Part shown: in pieces, positions 25,976-41,719 of the stretch
How positions within the stretch are numbered: the first letter of the stretch is position 1
How the letters are laid out: each line of letters opens with the position of its first letter
Assembly (NCBI RefSeq): GCF_035594125.1
Contig: NC_087176.1
Location: 21,521,591 to 21,585,590, forward strand
DNA length: 64,000 nucleotides
Origin: Scylla paramamosain
Lineage: Eukaryota; Arthropoda; Malacostraca; Decapoda; Portunidae
Direction: 5' to 3'
The notes under the pieces: generated by a model
What the model was told of the DNA's origin: nothing
Databases searched by the model: none
The model's input: only the letters and a program-made list of their open reading frames with translations
Made by a program: the position numbers and the translations under genes

Positions 25976-27086
25976 ATTTCCTTTCTGACCGTTCTATTGC
26001 TGCTGTGGTAGACGGTCACTGTTCTTCTCCTAAATCTATTAACAGTGGTGTTCCTCAGGGTTCTGTCCTGTCACCCACTCTCTTCTTATTATTCATTAAT
26101 GATCTTCTAAACCAAACTTCTTGTCCTATCCACTCCTATGCTGATGATACCACCCTGCACTTTTCCACGTCTTTTCATAGACGTCCAACCCTTCAGGAGG
26201 TAAACATATCACGCAGGGAAGCCACAGAACGCCTGACTTCTGATCTTTCTAAAATTTCTGATTGGGGCAGAGCAAACTTGGTATTGTTCAATGCCTCAAA
26301 AACTCAATTCCTCCATCTATCAACTCGACACAATCTTCCAGACAACTATCCCCTCTTCTTCAATGACACTCAACTGTCCCCCTCTTCTACACTGAATATC
26401 CTCGGTCTGTCCTTTACTTATAATCTGAACTGGAAACTTCACATCTCTTCTCTAGCTAAAACAGCTTCTATGAAGTTAGGTGTTCTGAGACGTCTCCGCC
26501 AGTTTTTCTCACCCCCCCAGCTGCTAACTCTGTACAAGGGCCTTATCCGTCCATGTATGGAGTATGCTTCACATGTCTGGGGGGGTTCCACTCATACTGC
26601 TGTTCTAGACAGGGTGGAATCAAAAGCTTTTCGTCTCATCAACTCCTCTCCTCTAACTGACTGTCTTCAGCCCCTCTCTCACCGCCGCAATGTTGCATAT
26701 CTAGCTGTCTTCTACCGCTATTTTCATGCCAACTGCTCTTCTGATCTTGCTAACTGCATGCCTCCCCTCCTCCCGCGGCCTCGCTGCACAAGACTTTCTT
26801 CTTTCTCTCACTCCTATTCTGTCCACCTCTCTAACGCAAGAGTTAACCAGTATTCTCAATCATTCATCCCTTTCTCTGGTAAACTCTGGAACTCCTTGCC
26901 TGCTTCTGTATTTCCACCTTCCTATGACTTGAATTCCTTCAAGAGGGAGGTTTCAAGACACTTATCCACCAATTTTTGACCACTGCTTTGACCCTTTTAA
27001 GGGACTGGCATTTCAGTGGGCATTTTTTTTTATTAGATTTTTGTTGCCCTTGGCCAGTATCCTTCCTACATAAAAAAAAAAAAAAA
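25976..27086 (+). mobile_element. Jockey-like LINE, 5'-truncated, intact RT C-terminal half
   Basis: The open frame runs without a stop from the truncation to 26979 (about 334 codons). It carries SGVPQGSVLSPTLFLLFIND, the catalytic YADD box (H-S-Y-A-D-D-T at about 26140), then the thumb ([16 protein letters not shown]), PCMEYASHVWGG and the C-terminal F-K-R-E-V-S-R. The 3' UTR of about 100 bp ends in a poly(A) run at 27070-27085. A repeat of ATACATACAT lies on both sides (25960s and 27087), consistent with a target-site duplication although the motif is low complexity. It is the best preserved copy of a family with at least five other fragments in the window. Confidence 0.88.
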
Positions 27087-27949
27087 TACATACATAGATG
27101 CCATTATTACTGAAAGATAAGAGGCATACATGTTTTTTGTGTGACACATAGTATTGGTATCATTAAGCTAAAACACAGTGACTATCATTCCCTTTTTTCT
27201 CTCTCTTTTTGTTGACATGATGTCGGTGAGTCAGTTTAGCAGCTCAGACACCAAGTTATGAACACACATTTGTGTTGTTGCCTTGTCGTTAGTGTGGCGT
27301 GACCCCGTGACTTGCTGCTCTGTGTAATGGCGTGGTAGAAAATGTGCTACAAAATGTACCAAGGAATTCCGAGCATTTCTTTTCACATTAGCGGCATTGT
27401 CAAGGAACGTTTGCTTGGCGTCTTGGTGATGGTGGTGGTGGTAGTGGTGGTGTTCTTGTAATGTACTGTACAAGGGATTGCTAGTTTATGATAATGTTGC
27501 TGATGTTATTTTTGTATATCATTGCCGTTGTTGTCGGTGGTGATGGTGGCGGCAATAGTAGTAACCAGAAGTGATGGTGTAGCTACTCATCCCGTCACAC
27601 CAGGAATCAACACGGAAACACCGCACCGCACGTCACCACACCACATAGCACTACACTCGACTGGCACCCTACACCACCACAACCACCAGACAGCTCTACC
27701 CAGCCAGCCGTGCGCTTTATCATATATACGCGCACGTACCTGTCCTTTCTCCGCTGCACCACTTCACTGCTTTAATCGATAATGTTACACGAATGAAGGG
27801 TTTCTATTAAAATTACTGGATCATCACTAGGGAGCACAGCCAAGACCTTCAGTATCACACACTTCATCTTCTTAATAGCTCTGGGATTATTAGAAATGTA
27901 CCGAGCAGCTGCGATTGTGAAGCTGTTAATACGTAACATCAGAAGGCAT

Positions 27950-27953
<4 letters not shown>
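27087..27953. other. Intergenic, no gene recognised
   Basis: Short GGT runs near 27428-27450 and CCA/CAC-rich sequence near 27620-27690. No exon supported. Confidence 0.5.
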
Positions 27954-28018
<65 letters not shown>

Positions 28019-28043
28019 ATTGATTGATTGATTGATTGATTGA
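27954..28043. repeat. (GA)n followed by (GATT)n
   Basis: GA 27954-28015, then about six GATT units. Confidence 0.96.
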
Positions 28044-28327
28044 CCAAAGGGAAGTACACACCAATAAACACATTAAAAAAATAGTCCAAATTACAAATAT
28101 ACAGAGGAAACTTTTGCAACTACGATATTGAAAATATATCATCGAAAATAAAATCTGTTGCATAAAATCAAAACACAAACTCATAAAAACCTGACATAGC
28201 AACCAAATAAAAACAAGACACATTATAAAAATAAAACAGCGGAATGTAAATAATTAGACAAGAAATTCACTGAAAATATTCAAAACCCATAAAAGACATG
28301 CCTAAAAACTAAATTGTAATCCTATAC

Positions 28328-28502
<175 letters not shown>

Positions 28503-28554
28503 CAAGAATTTATCCAAACAAACTTTTTTTTTTAAAGCAAACACATATCCAACA

Positions 28555-28798
28555 TTAATATATTGACAATACTTCATGTACAATTCTACAAACATTTATA
28601 TAATCAGATCTATCAACAAATAAATTACTAACTGTCGTTACATTATTTCTTTCTCTAACGTGACTAGAAATAGGACAATTTTCAAGAACATGTATCTCCG
28701 TTTGAATCATACCACATGAACACAATCTTTCCTCCAAGGGAAGACGACCCCTTCCTCGCCGATTCCAGCGTCCCTTTTCAACTGCCAACGAGTGTGAA
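28555..28798 (-). mobile_element. C-terminal zinc-knuckle fragment of a LINE protein
   Basis: Reading down from 28798 the minus strand encodes RWNRRGRGRLP, then a CCHC-like knuckle (C-S-C-G ... H-V-L-E-N-C) and [13 protein letters not shown] to a stop at 28555. This arrangement, with an Arg-rich lead and a C-x-C-x(8-9)-H-x(4)-C knuckle near the very end, is known from C-termini of several arthropod non-LTR retrotransposon proteins. The coding sequence is cut on its 5' side by the GA/CT repeat at 28802-28874. Confidence 0.65.
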
Positions 28799-28799
28799 G

Positions 28800-28801
<2 letters not shown>

Positions 28802-28874
<73 letters not shown>
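28802..28874. repeat. (GA)n microsatellite, 73 bp
   Basis: Breaks into the LINE coding fragment. 28875-29400 holds nothing recognised. Confidence 0.97.
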
Positions 28875-28875
<1 letters not shown>

Positions 28876-29406
28876 GGTAACATTAGGAAACAAACTCAAG
28901 TCTCACACTGAAATAAGCTTACATTAAACAAAGAATATGGTATTGTTATCTTGACGCATCACGAACAAACGAGACAACGGAACGGAACGGAAAGAAAAGA
29001 GTGGGGAAGTAAAGAAGAACACTATATAGAGAGGGAAATATGGGATGAAGGACAGCAATACATTAAAAGTGAGTGGGCTTTACCACACTGCTACATTAAT
29101 TTAATTATTTTTTTCCTAACGAGACAACTGCTATTCCATCTCAGTTTTATACAAAAGAGTTAACAAGATCCCCCACACGCACTGTATCCTGTCCTACCTA
29201 ACAGTACATCATGCCTCACACCTGCCCGCCTCCTTCCCTTTCCCACACACCACACTCCCTCTTCCTCACACCTGCACGTCCCAACCGATGAAATTAGTTG
29301 AAAAAATTGAAAAAAAAGAAAAAAAAACACCAGAAAAGTCACATCCGTTGCCACTGACGCCGCGACGGGAATTACCTGACGAAGGGGCAATAGACATTCT
29401 ACTCTT

Positions 29407-29527
29407 CTCCTCCTCCTCCTCCTCCTCCTCCTCATCCTCCTCTTGTCACCTCAACTCTTCTCTTCAACTGCATGGGAAAAAATCTCGTCTCTTCAGTCCT
29501 CTTTGATCTCTTTTCATCACTCTTTTC

Positions 29528-29606
<79 letters not shown>

Positions 29607-29673
29607 TTCTTTTTCACTTCCCGTACCCCTCCCTTTGCATGGCATTCCATATCTTTTTTTCAGGTCTACTGGC

Positions 29674-29734
<61 letters not shown>
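29407..29734. repeat. (CTC)n and two (CT)n tracts
   Basis: CTC 29407-29444, CT 29531-29601 and CT 29677-29734. Confidence 0.96.
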
Positions 29735-29737
<3 letters not shown>

Positions 29738-31722
29738 ATGTTCCTTCTTTTTCATCCACAGTTTAATGGTTCTGATCTTATTAATTTCATGTTTTTTTTT
29801 TCTCCTCTTTATTCACTACATTGGTTTTCCTAGATGCGAGTGTTTTTTTTGTTTTTTTGAGGTGTGAGAAGAGTTCAATATTCCCTTGAAGCACCTCACC
29901 ATTTTTTTTTTTTATTTCAACATAATCTTATCTCTTTCTTTCCCATGTTTTTTTTTTTTTTCTAGTCACATAAACCTTTTCGCGACGGTTTTATTGAACA
30001 GAAATAAAACCTCAAGCACTAGAGAGTTTGACTGATTTAATCCCACTTACTGCTTTCATTGCTGTCTTTCCACATTATATTTTAAACCTGTACCAGACCC
30101 TTTTCCTGTAAGCCAGAGGGTACGCCGTGGCAACCGAAGCGTCAGTACGGCAGGTGAGCAGCTCAGACCCAGATCAGACACACAGGTTTCACTCCTGCAG
30201 CCTTCACAGCCCGAGGCGCATCAAGACGACGCCACCACTACAGCCAAGGGCGGCAAGGCACACTGCACCAGACCTGCGTGCCTCGTGACAGTCGTGCGGA
30301 CGGGAAGTTTTGCCAATTCGCAGAGCAAGCCGCCTAACGCTGTTCACTGCCGAGAACAAAAACCCTGCAGCTGCATTTTACTATTGCGATAACAACCCCC
30401 CTGAAGTTATTCAGAGTGGGAAAGGTCTCATCACTGCGCCAGACGCAACATGCTGTGTGTCATGTGCAGCGTGTCAAGGTGTGTAGGGCGTCATGGTAAG
30501 CAGCGTGTCGGCGCGGTGTGTCAGTGGACTGATTACTTGACGGTCACGCGCGGGATTGGAAAGTGTAGACCCAACGCTCGCTTTCCACGCCATAATGTTT
30601 GCTGGGGCTTGACGGACAGTGCTGGGAGCTTCACTGCAGCAGCTTTCACACTTGTTTATAACATTCACACACAACTGCACGACCGGCTCTGTGGAGATGG
30701 CGGAGCGACCTTTCACTCACTTGCTCACGATTGCTTTGGTTCAGTTTTTAAATAACTGTAGTCTCCCCCTATAACTACAAATATACGATACATTACACTG
30801 CTCACTATTGAAGCATTTGTTCCTGGGTGACCGCAACGCGTGGGGCAGGTTGTCGTACCTCACAGTAAACGTAGATAGGTAGATTTATTGATACACCGAT
30901 TGATTTTTTTACAGCGGTTGGGTCATGTATTGCAAAGTAATACCACAGGCCACGAAATACGGATTTAATTTCAAGGACGCACACACACGAACTCAAGAAC
31001 AAACGTGGTAAAGTTCAAAAAGAAAAAAAATCTTCGAAAATCTGTGTAAAACATTTGGACTCGTCAGCACGCTGCCACCCTGCCAGCACGGAGGCACAGC
31101 TGAGGCAAGACGCCACTTACTGAGAAGAGTAAATTGGTAAGAAAATGTCAGACGAAGTTAATATTAAAACAACCTGACATCGCTAAATAGTGGTGATGGC
31201 ATGCTTGATTTGGAGACGACACTCCGGCCAAGCGAAGAAAATGTTGGTAATTGTGACAGAAACCACCATCGCCACCAGCACCACACAGCAAAGACAAACT
31301 GAACCACAGGAAGAATGCGACCATTAGCATAACGAAGGTAACCTAATCACACAAGATCAAAATACTGTGCCGACACTCAGCAGATATTATGTCCCAATAC
31401 AACAAAGTCCATCCAGCGAGCATCGGCGAAAATAACTTCAGCTTAGACATTCAACAGTCAACCGGTCCAACAGAAGAGCAAAGCATAATGGACTTAGACA
31501 TTAAATAATCATTCAGTGCTCCCAAAAGAACACCGTCAAATTGTGACTGAAGAGCTGAGTGTCACATGCATCACACGCCTAGATAAAGCCCACTTCAGCG
31601 AGGGAGTGGCTAATGACTCCTGATGAAAGGCCGTGTGTCTCAGAGCTTCCTTATTAACACTGACTTATAATAAATGTGTGAGCAGCTACTGGTAAACACA
31701 ATGCACATATGAAGCTACGTCT
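29735..31722. other. Intergenic or intronic, no gene recognised
   Basis: T-rich to 30000. 30100-30760 is more GC-balanced and unique-looking, with short open frames on both strands, but I could not identify an exon, promoter or family. Nothing else seen. Confidence 0.45.
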
Positions 31723-31745
31723 GTCCACACACACACACACACACA

Positions 31746-31807
<62 letters not shown>

Positions 31808-32045
31808 CAGGTATGATATGATTTCGTCAAGCTGAAATCAGGAAGTGGCATTCACCCAACCCTACAGCGATGAAGGAAAATCACTGTATTGTTGGAAAAT
31901 TGTTGGGTTTTCCTCTTTTTTTTTCCGCCGTGTCTTGAGTGACAGTGGGTCAAGCATCTTATCAGGTGTGTTCATTTACATTTTTTTTTTTTTTTGCCAG
32001 GTTGGGTCGCGGTCACTTCCTTACTTGATTGTACCCTGATATAAG

Positions 32046-32128
<83 letters not shown>

Positions 32129-32138
32129 TCTCTCTCTG
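31723..32138. repeat. (AC)n-(CT)n compound and second (CT)n
   Basis: AC 31723-31748 joined to CT 31750-31804; CT 32048-32138 with one CCCTC break. Confidence 0.96.
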
Positions 32139-32858
32139 ACATGTACGGCATAGAAATGGTTATATTATTTTACCTGAAGATTTATATTTATTAGAGGTGC
32201 AACACAGGTAAATAATGGACACGTCAAGTGCAATCCAGTATCGAGCTCAAGTATTTTGTCTCGATCATATTTTCATTAACCGGCTAATTTACTTGACGTA
32301 TTAACGAAAGGCCAATGAATTTTCAGTTTGACTTTTTTTTTTCATAGTATAAAATGTTTAAGTGTTCGTTATTATTCGTATGAAAATTAACTAATTAACT
32401 GAAGCCTTCAATTACCCTTCATAGGACAGTTATTTTCATTTTTTCTTTTGTCATTAGAATTTTGTTTTATCGTTACCATTGATACTTTTCTTTTTACTTT
32501 TATAGGAATATATATCTATGTTTTTATTACGGCCCAAAGAACAATGAACGTAAGATTTAATGCCATTTACTGGACAAGCAATATTCAAGTTCACGTTACC
32601 ATCCCCCGTCCTTGCAATCAGCCAAGCTTTCAACGTGCAAGAGAAATCCCGTGTCTTCTCACGTCCCTCTACCCAACAACTGTCGCCCCGGGGACGCACA
32701 GAGGGACAAGTGTGCTGAGTGGAGCATTGGCGCGAACGTGACTGACGGTGAGGGAATTAACTCAAAACATAACAACCACTGGCCAACGAAATTATTCCTA
32801 AAACAACCAACGTTTATGAATACTGAAAATTATTCGTTCCATTTAGTATGATGTGAAT

Positions 32859-32860
<2 letters not shown>
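32139..32860. other. Intergenic, no gene recognised
   Basis: AT-rich to 32550, then mixed composition. No supported exon. Confidence 0.5.
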
Positions 32861-32936
<76 letters not shown>

Positions 32937-33229
32937 TTTTATTTATACAAATCTACATGATATGTGTTTACAGAGTTGTTGTACATATACTTTACATATT
33001 TCATACAACAATTTAGGCTAAAGAAGTCACTGTTAATGCCTTCTATCTGAAAGTCTCTCTCTGTCTGTCTGTTGCAACCATACATTCACTGCAGTGTTGA
33101 ACTGCTGCCTGGTCCAGCCCTCAACACTTGGCTGCACGGTAACAAACTCGTTCTACCAGCCAATGTATGTGTTCAGAAACTGTCTTTGATGGTGCTACGT
33201 TCTGCACCTGGGCTGGTGCAGCTCCCCAG

Positions 33230-33276
<47 letters not shown>

Positions 33277-33321
33277 GGTAATGATAACATATCTTGTAGT
33301 TGTGTCAAAGTATCATTCATT

Positions 33322-33406
<85 letters not shown>
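32861..33406. repeat. Three (CT)n tracts
   Basis: CT 32861-32931, 33234-33274 and 33326-33406. The unique sequence between them has no recognised gene. Confidence 0.96.
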
Positions 33407-33409
<3 letters not shown>

Positions 33410-35475
33410 CCTACTAAACACGCCACCTACAAATTCTCTGTCAATATACCACGCGTATAAAATAATCTTCCACCTTGTATACAGGTGCCATCAATCTCCC
33501 CCTGCAAGCTGTGAGTTATCCCGCACTCTACGCGCCAGTAATGAAAAATAAGGAGGCTGTGGCGTCCAGGTTGGTGGGAGATGCATCGCGCCATCACATG
33601 CACACACTGACACGGCACGAGCAAGGGGAACGTGTGTGTACATGCTGCTTCGTGTTTGTGAGTTATGAGAGTTTTCTTTGGCTATTTTACTGTGTTAATG
33701 CTGCAGTTTATGACACTAAAAAGCACTGTATGTAACTATAACAGGCATCTACGATAAAGAAAATAGATCTTTTTTTTTCACTGTAATGCGCTAAACTTTG
33801 CAACACAAAGTACTGCACACAATTTTAATAATCACATACGTATGTACAAGACAGCAAATTACAGTAGAAGAATTTTTTTTTTCCATTATGTAATGAAGGG
33901 AAGGAAATGAGAGAGTAGTTCATCATACAAAGGTGTGTGTCATAAGCAGTGAACAAGCTTAATCACAGACCTGTTATCAAAGGCCACACTGATAATTAGT
34001 TTGGGTTAAATAATAATTAAATCCCAATAAATAATAATTAAAATCCCAATAAAGACCTAGAAAACTACAATGACTATTACTACAGCCTGTGAAATGTTGC
34101 GATAAGACGTAGAAATGTTTGATAATGTTGTGCGTCCTCATCCAAGTCAGATTCAGTGGGGACACGTTCTCCCTGGCCGTCCTTGTCCACATGTCACATT
34201 CGGTGCAGTTCAAACTGAAGTAAAAAATGCACCAGTTTTGTTCGCGTGACAATGGTCAGGGTCAGACTGCGCTGTGTCTTGTGTCTCCACGAATGCCTCT
34301 GGCTGCTTCAATTGATTGGTTCGTTTTTCTTCCTCTTTTTTTATTCATTTTATTTATCTACTTATTTCTTTTTCTTTTTTTTGTTGTGGTTAGTGGAAGA
34401 CATGCCTGTGTTAAGTACTGTGACAGGTGGGGAGGTGTTGTGATGCACCTGTACTCCACACTCAGGTGATGAAGTAACAAATATACATTTGTACCTTAAT
34501 AACAAATCGTAATTTAACCACTTAATCATAGCGACAAAATAAAAATAAATAAATAAATAAAATTAAAAGTCTAGAGTTGAACAACAGTGTGTTATGTAAG
34601 TCAGTAAACAAATGACAGCTTTGGTAGCAAGATAAAAACAAAAAAGTGTTGCAGTTTTATACGGTAATCGTAGTGAATATCCTTCCCAACATGAAAAAAA
34701 AAACCCAATGGCTATGTCTTATATGAATTAATTTTATTTAGTCCACCAGCCGTTCCTTGGAATCCACTCCAGGGTGACTATAACAAGTTTGCATTGGCTC
34801 CGGTTCCTAATACTCTCCTCCTCCATACTGGATCCCTGTCGCCCCCCCTCCCCTTATCTCCCTGAAGCATTCCAACACTGTCTTGCTATCTGATGAGGCA
34901 CTACACACTACTTTAGTCAGCACAACACTTCACACAGAGTTAAATATCCTTATTTCCACGTTCCTGATCCTACCGTAACAATATACATGAATACCCAGTT
35001 TTATGTGTGGCAAGAGGACTCTTCTATAATTATTATAAGAAGGAATAAAAAAAAAAGCCGTTGAGGACAAGAGACTTTATGGCGCACAATATTTCACAGA
35101 GACACGAGTGTTCATTTTTCCGTGTCTCTTCAGCATACATACAGATGAGGGGCGCTGCACTATGGGGACGTGACTGGATGAGCGCGGGTAGGGTGGCCAT
35201 GAATGCGGTGGAATGGCGGCCCTGATGGTGGTCATCCACCCATTAAGTGTTCCCCGCCCCTCAACTAAGAGAATGAAAAGCAAATAAAAAAACAGTTTTT
35301 TTTTAATATTGACCCATAAATAATTCATCGTTACCTGGACACTTTTAAGTCTCAACACACTGCCGGTGGCTGGGACCACCAAACACTGATGCTGAGGCAC
35401 GCTAAAAAGGCAATCACAGGTCAGTACCCCTCTACACTAGGATATTTTAGCTTCCGAGTATAATAATAACAGCTT
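33407..35475. other. Intergenic or intronic, no gene recognised
   Basis: AT-rich with short AAAT runs near 34535-34560 and several poly(A)/poly(T) runs. No exon supported. Confidence 0.5.

Positions 35476-35543
<68 letters not shown>
35476..35543. repeat. (CT)n microsatellite
   Basis: Uninterrupted CT. 35544-36689 beyond it has no recognised gene. Confidence 0.97.
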
Positions 35544-35549
<6 letters not shown>

Positions 35550-36687
35550 ATGGTAATTAGTGCACCAGGACTCCCCACATGTGCACTACACGTGGTGATG
35601 GCGGCACGAACGGAATGAATTAAACAGGCGAGTTATTCGGCAGCCAATCATCGTATTACCAAGGCTAATCAGGTGCTCACTCTCGCATGTTTTGGCAGAC
35701 TAACGACCCTCACTGAATTAATTACGAGGATCACTTATATTTCTTAACTCTTACAAACACAAGGTCTCGTCCTGGAGCCCTCTGCTCTTGTGTGACGATA
35801 ACAAGCTCAACTTTGCTTTTCATTTTTTTTTTTTAGTACCGCAGCAGCAGCAGATGAATACTCTGGCCAATATTTTCATTTTTTTTTCAATGTCTGCCGT
35901 TTTCTAGAATCTTTGTCTTATTTGACCTACTTTCCACTTTCCAAAATGACCCACGTGACCTCGTTTCTCCCATTCCCTATTATCACCATATCCGTAAAAA
36001 ATGTCCTGCCTTTCTGCATCACGTATAGCTACTACTGTCAACACCATCCAAACTATACGTAATTTCCTAACTACTTTCCCTGTTCCCTGTTCTTCTCTGA
36101 AAGGTACTAATCGTGATCACCTTGACGCAAGTGTTCTAAAAAATATGAGGCACCATTCTTGTTCTCTGTAAAACAAGTGTATTTGAGAAAGCATTAAAAA
36201 TATACCACTTTAATACTGTAAGATTTCCTAGTCATATCCCATTGCAAGCACTTCTGACCTCCTGTAAGATTCATTGAAGACATCATACCAGTATGAACAT
36301 CACCAAGTGTTGAAATTACAAGGATTAGGTAAAGACAATCAGTCACTGCTAGCATCCAAACTAATATTATATTCCTCTCCCTCCTTTGCATAATTGATCT
36401 TTCCAAGCTTATGATGCAAGGCTGAACCTCCAATATAAGCAAGTCGTTATAAGGATTAAGTATATCAAAATCACACGAAAGGGGAAGAATGACTGGCTTT
36501 CAATATCCTTCTTAAATTAATAAGCTTGTTCTTCTTCCTCACACTTCCACAAAATAAATTTCCACAAATAGATGACCAAAGCGACATTAAATTAACTCAA
36601 GTAAAATCCACATAAATAAAATACTAGAAACACGAAAAAAAAATAACGAACTATTCTCATTCCCAAAGTTGGATTCTTCTAATATAA

Positions 36688-36689
<2 letters not shown>

Positions 36690-36772
<83 letters not shown>

Positions 36773-36996
36773 TCACCCCATCAAGCGCCACTCAGCAGGG
36801 TGTCCACTGTCCACTACCCAGCAAGGCCACGTTACAAGTTCCACCTCACTGTTTACTCTCACTCCACTCCATTAAGAGAAAATTGAACTTGTGTGTACAG
36901 TAATGTGTGGCGGGGGATTCAGGATAATGTAGGTGGATTACTGAACAGAGTATTTGATACGGTTGAGGATAGTACACACACACACACACACTCACA

Positions 36997-37058
<62 letters not shown>
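36690..37058. repeat. (GA)n, then (AC)n-(CT)n
   Basis: GA 36690-36769; AC 36973-36998 joined to CT 36999-37058. Confidence 0.96.
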
Positions 37059-37062
<4 letters not shown>

Positions 37063-37243
37063 ACTTCTATTTCCACATAAATAATTTATATTTCCACAAA
37101 TAATAAGTAATAAGTTAGTGGAATAAAAAAAAAAACAGCGAAGCAGCATTATTTTTCTCCCCAGCAGACTTGATGACGTCAGCCATGATGGCGACTCGCA
37201 CCTCTGCCAACACACCCCAAGACATCACCGTCCTCTACAAAAG

Positions 37244-39058
<1,815 letters not shown>

Positions 39059-39261
39059 GTCTAGTCCTTTGCTCCACTATGATCCCCCGTCCTACCCTTC
39101 CCCTTTCCCTCCTACCCTCCTACTCCCACACACGCTCGTCCTAGGCTTGGAAGCACAATGTCTGCACGAATTAACTCAAACAAAAATCATCTGTCATCTA
39201 CCACGTCAAAGCTTTCAATACCTAACACCAAACATTATTCCAAAGTACACACAGATCCAGA

Positions 39262-39272
39262 ACACACACACA

Positions 39273-39310
<38 letters not shown>

Positions 39311-39411
39311 GTCAAGCATACATCTCAGAGTTGTCAAGACAAGATAAAATTTTTTTTGATAACGAAGGTAATGATATTATGACGGAAATGAAGCTACGTT
39401 AAAGTAAATTC

Positions 39412-39499
<88 letters not shown>

Positions 39500-39555
39500 G
39501 GTGTTTTTCCGTTCCTCTGTTAATTCCTGATTATATAGATGGGAAATATCTGCTA

Positions 39556-39595
<40 letters not shown>
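39262..39595. repeat. (AC)n, (CT)n and (GA)n cluster
   Basis: AC 39262-39308, CT 39412-39494 and GA 39558-39595. Confidence 0.96.
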
Positions 39596-39598
<3 letters not shown>

Positions 39599-40050
39599 CG
39601 TACACTGACACTAAATAAACAGTGTTTGCATAACAATTTTCAACCGCACTCAAACTGAACACTGGTTTCATCGCATGTTGCACGACGGTATCAAACCTAC
39701 ACTCCACAGAAATAAAATAAACCAAGCACTGAAACCACACATTTCTTTTTCCTGCATACCACATTTTGTCTCAGAAAACGTAACGAGGTGCTACGTGTAT
39801 CCACTGGGCTGAGTTATTCCACATAGAAACTTTTATGAAAACAAAAACAACAAGAAAACATCACGCTAAGAAAATGGCAGCTATGGTGTGAGTTGAGGTG
39901 ACAAATCGTTAAATTAATTGTTTCTAACCCACTGGCAAACCACACTGTAAAGAAACCATTAGACATTTGCTAATAGCTGGCTTTACTGTAAATTATCTGG
40001 GCCTGTTATAGTAATGATAATCCCTTGTTTTTGTACCTTCATGAAGTTCA

Positions 40051-40290
40051 TGCTGCCTTGTAGAATTCCCCATCGTGGCTATCCAACTGGGAGAGGTGTA
40101 GGAGATAGCGTTATAGGTAGAGAAATGTACGCACAAGTGGTGACAGATGTATGAAGGACTGTCAGGAGTTTGATGCTGCCTTGTAGAACTTCCATCATGG
40201 CCATTGAAAAGGAGAGAGCGTTAGGTATAGAAAGAGATACTAGAAATGCACAGGCGGTGACAGACGTAGGAAGGGTTGGTAGTCCTGTCT
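40051..40290 (+). repeat. Degenerate tandem duplication, about 123 bp
   Basis: TGCTGCCTTGTAGAA begins at 40051 and recurs at 40174. Both copies continue with a similar order (CATCGTGGC/CATCATGGC, GAGAG...GCGTTA, GGTGACAGA). The second copy ends shortly before the LINE region. 39596-40050 has no recognised gene. Confidence 0.8.
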
Positions 40291-40417
40291 TGTCACAGCT
40301 TGTCACACTGTCCTCCCTCAATACCTCCCTCCTTCTCTTCCTCTCTCACTCTCTCTCTCCCTTCCCTCCCAGACTGGTGCCTTTCAACGTGAAATATTTT
40401 CTGTATTTAAATACTAA

Positions 40418-41327
40418 AGAAGATGTTCATTCAGCGTCAAAGTTTTCGGTGACACCAAATATTTGTCAGAGCATATATTGTGATGGGATCCTAACATTGC
40501 AGCACACATGGACGGATAGATGGCAAATGCAATTTAATATCAATAAATGCAAAGTGCTTAGCGTAGGTAGAGGAAACCCACACAATAGGTACACATTAGA
40601 CAACCAAACTCTGGTAGGTACAGGGTACGAGAAAGATTTAGGAGTTATAGTTAGCTCTGAACTCCGTCTAGGGAAACAATGCATAGAAGCCAGAAACAAG
40701 GCAAATAGGGTACTAGGATTCATTTTTAGGAGTGTTAAAAGTAGAAGGCCGGGAGTAATGTTAAAGTTATACTTGGCGCTGGTCAGACCTCATCTAGACT
40801 ACGCTGTGCAGTTCTGGTCCCCACATTACAGGAAAGATATAGGTCTATTAGAATCAGTACAGAGGAGAATGACTAAAAGGATACAGGGGATGAGGAGTAT
40901 TCCTTACGAGGCGAGGTTGAAGCTGTTAAATTTACATTCTTTAGAGAGACGTAGGTTAAGAGGGGACCTGATAGAAGTCTTTAAGTGGTATAAGGGTTTT
41001 AACAAGGGAGATGTAAGCAAAATTCTTAGGATCAGCAACCAGGGTAGAACAAGAAATAACGGGTTCAAGCTTGAAAAATTTAGGTTTAGGAAGGAGATAG
41101 GAAAAAATTGGTTCTCAAATACTCGTAGAGTGGTAGATGAGTGGAACGGACTCAGTAATCATGTTGTTAGTGCTAGGACACTAGAGAGCTTTAAGAGAAG
41201 ATTAGACAAGTTTATGGATGGGGATAACAGATGGAAATAGGTAGGTGTGTTTCATACAGGGACTGCCACGTGTAAGCCTGGTCGCTTCTTGCAGCTTCCC
41301 TTATTTCTTATGTTCTTATGTTCTTAT
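40418..41327 (+). mobile_element. CR1-like LINE 3' half with 8-bp terminal repeat
   Basis: The coding part ends at 41238-41240. It carries WQMQFNINKCKVLSVGR, EKDLGVIVSSEL, VRPHLDYAVQFWSP, SVQRRMTKRIQGMR and VVDEWNGLSNHVVSA, the typical post-palm order of CR1-group RTs. The catalytic box is damaged: K-F at 40440-40445 should lead into A-D-D-T, but one base is missing near 40449, so the aspartates are out of frame for about 50 bp. The 3' UTR ends in 2.9 copies of TTCTTATG (41305-41327). A short 8-bp terminal repeat instead of poly(A) is a CR1/L2-group trait. Confidence 0.85.
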
Positions 41328-41332
41328 ACCTT

Positions 41333-41429
41333 CTCTCTCTCTCTCTCTCTGATTTTTCCTTTGTATTTCTTCGTTTCTTTAATTTCTGTTCCTTTGTTTA
41401 CTTTTTTGCTCTTTTCATTCCTTTTCTTC

Positions 41430-41473
<44 letters not shown>

Positions 41474-41675
41474 GATTATAGTAGTAATCGTGAAGAGAGG
41501 GAGAAGAGGCAGGTAGAGAAGGAGAGGAAGAGAGGGAGGAAGAGGAGGAAGGGAGGGATGAGGAGGTGCTGAGAAAGAGTTAGGAAGAGGGAAGGAGGAA
41601 AGGAGGGAATCAGGAGGGATTTAGTCGAGAAAGATGGAGGTAAAAGTGAGGGAAGGAGCAGTTTTCTACTTACCC

Positions 41676-41719
<44 letters not shown>

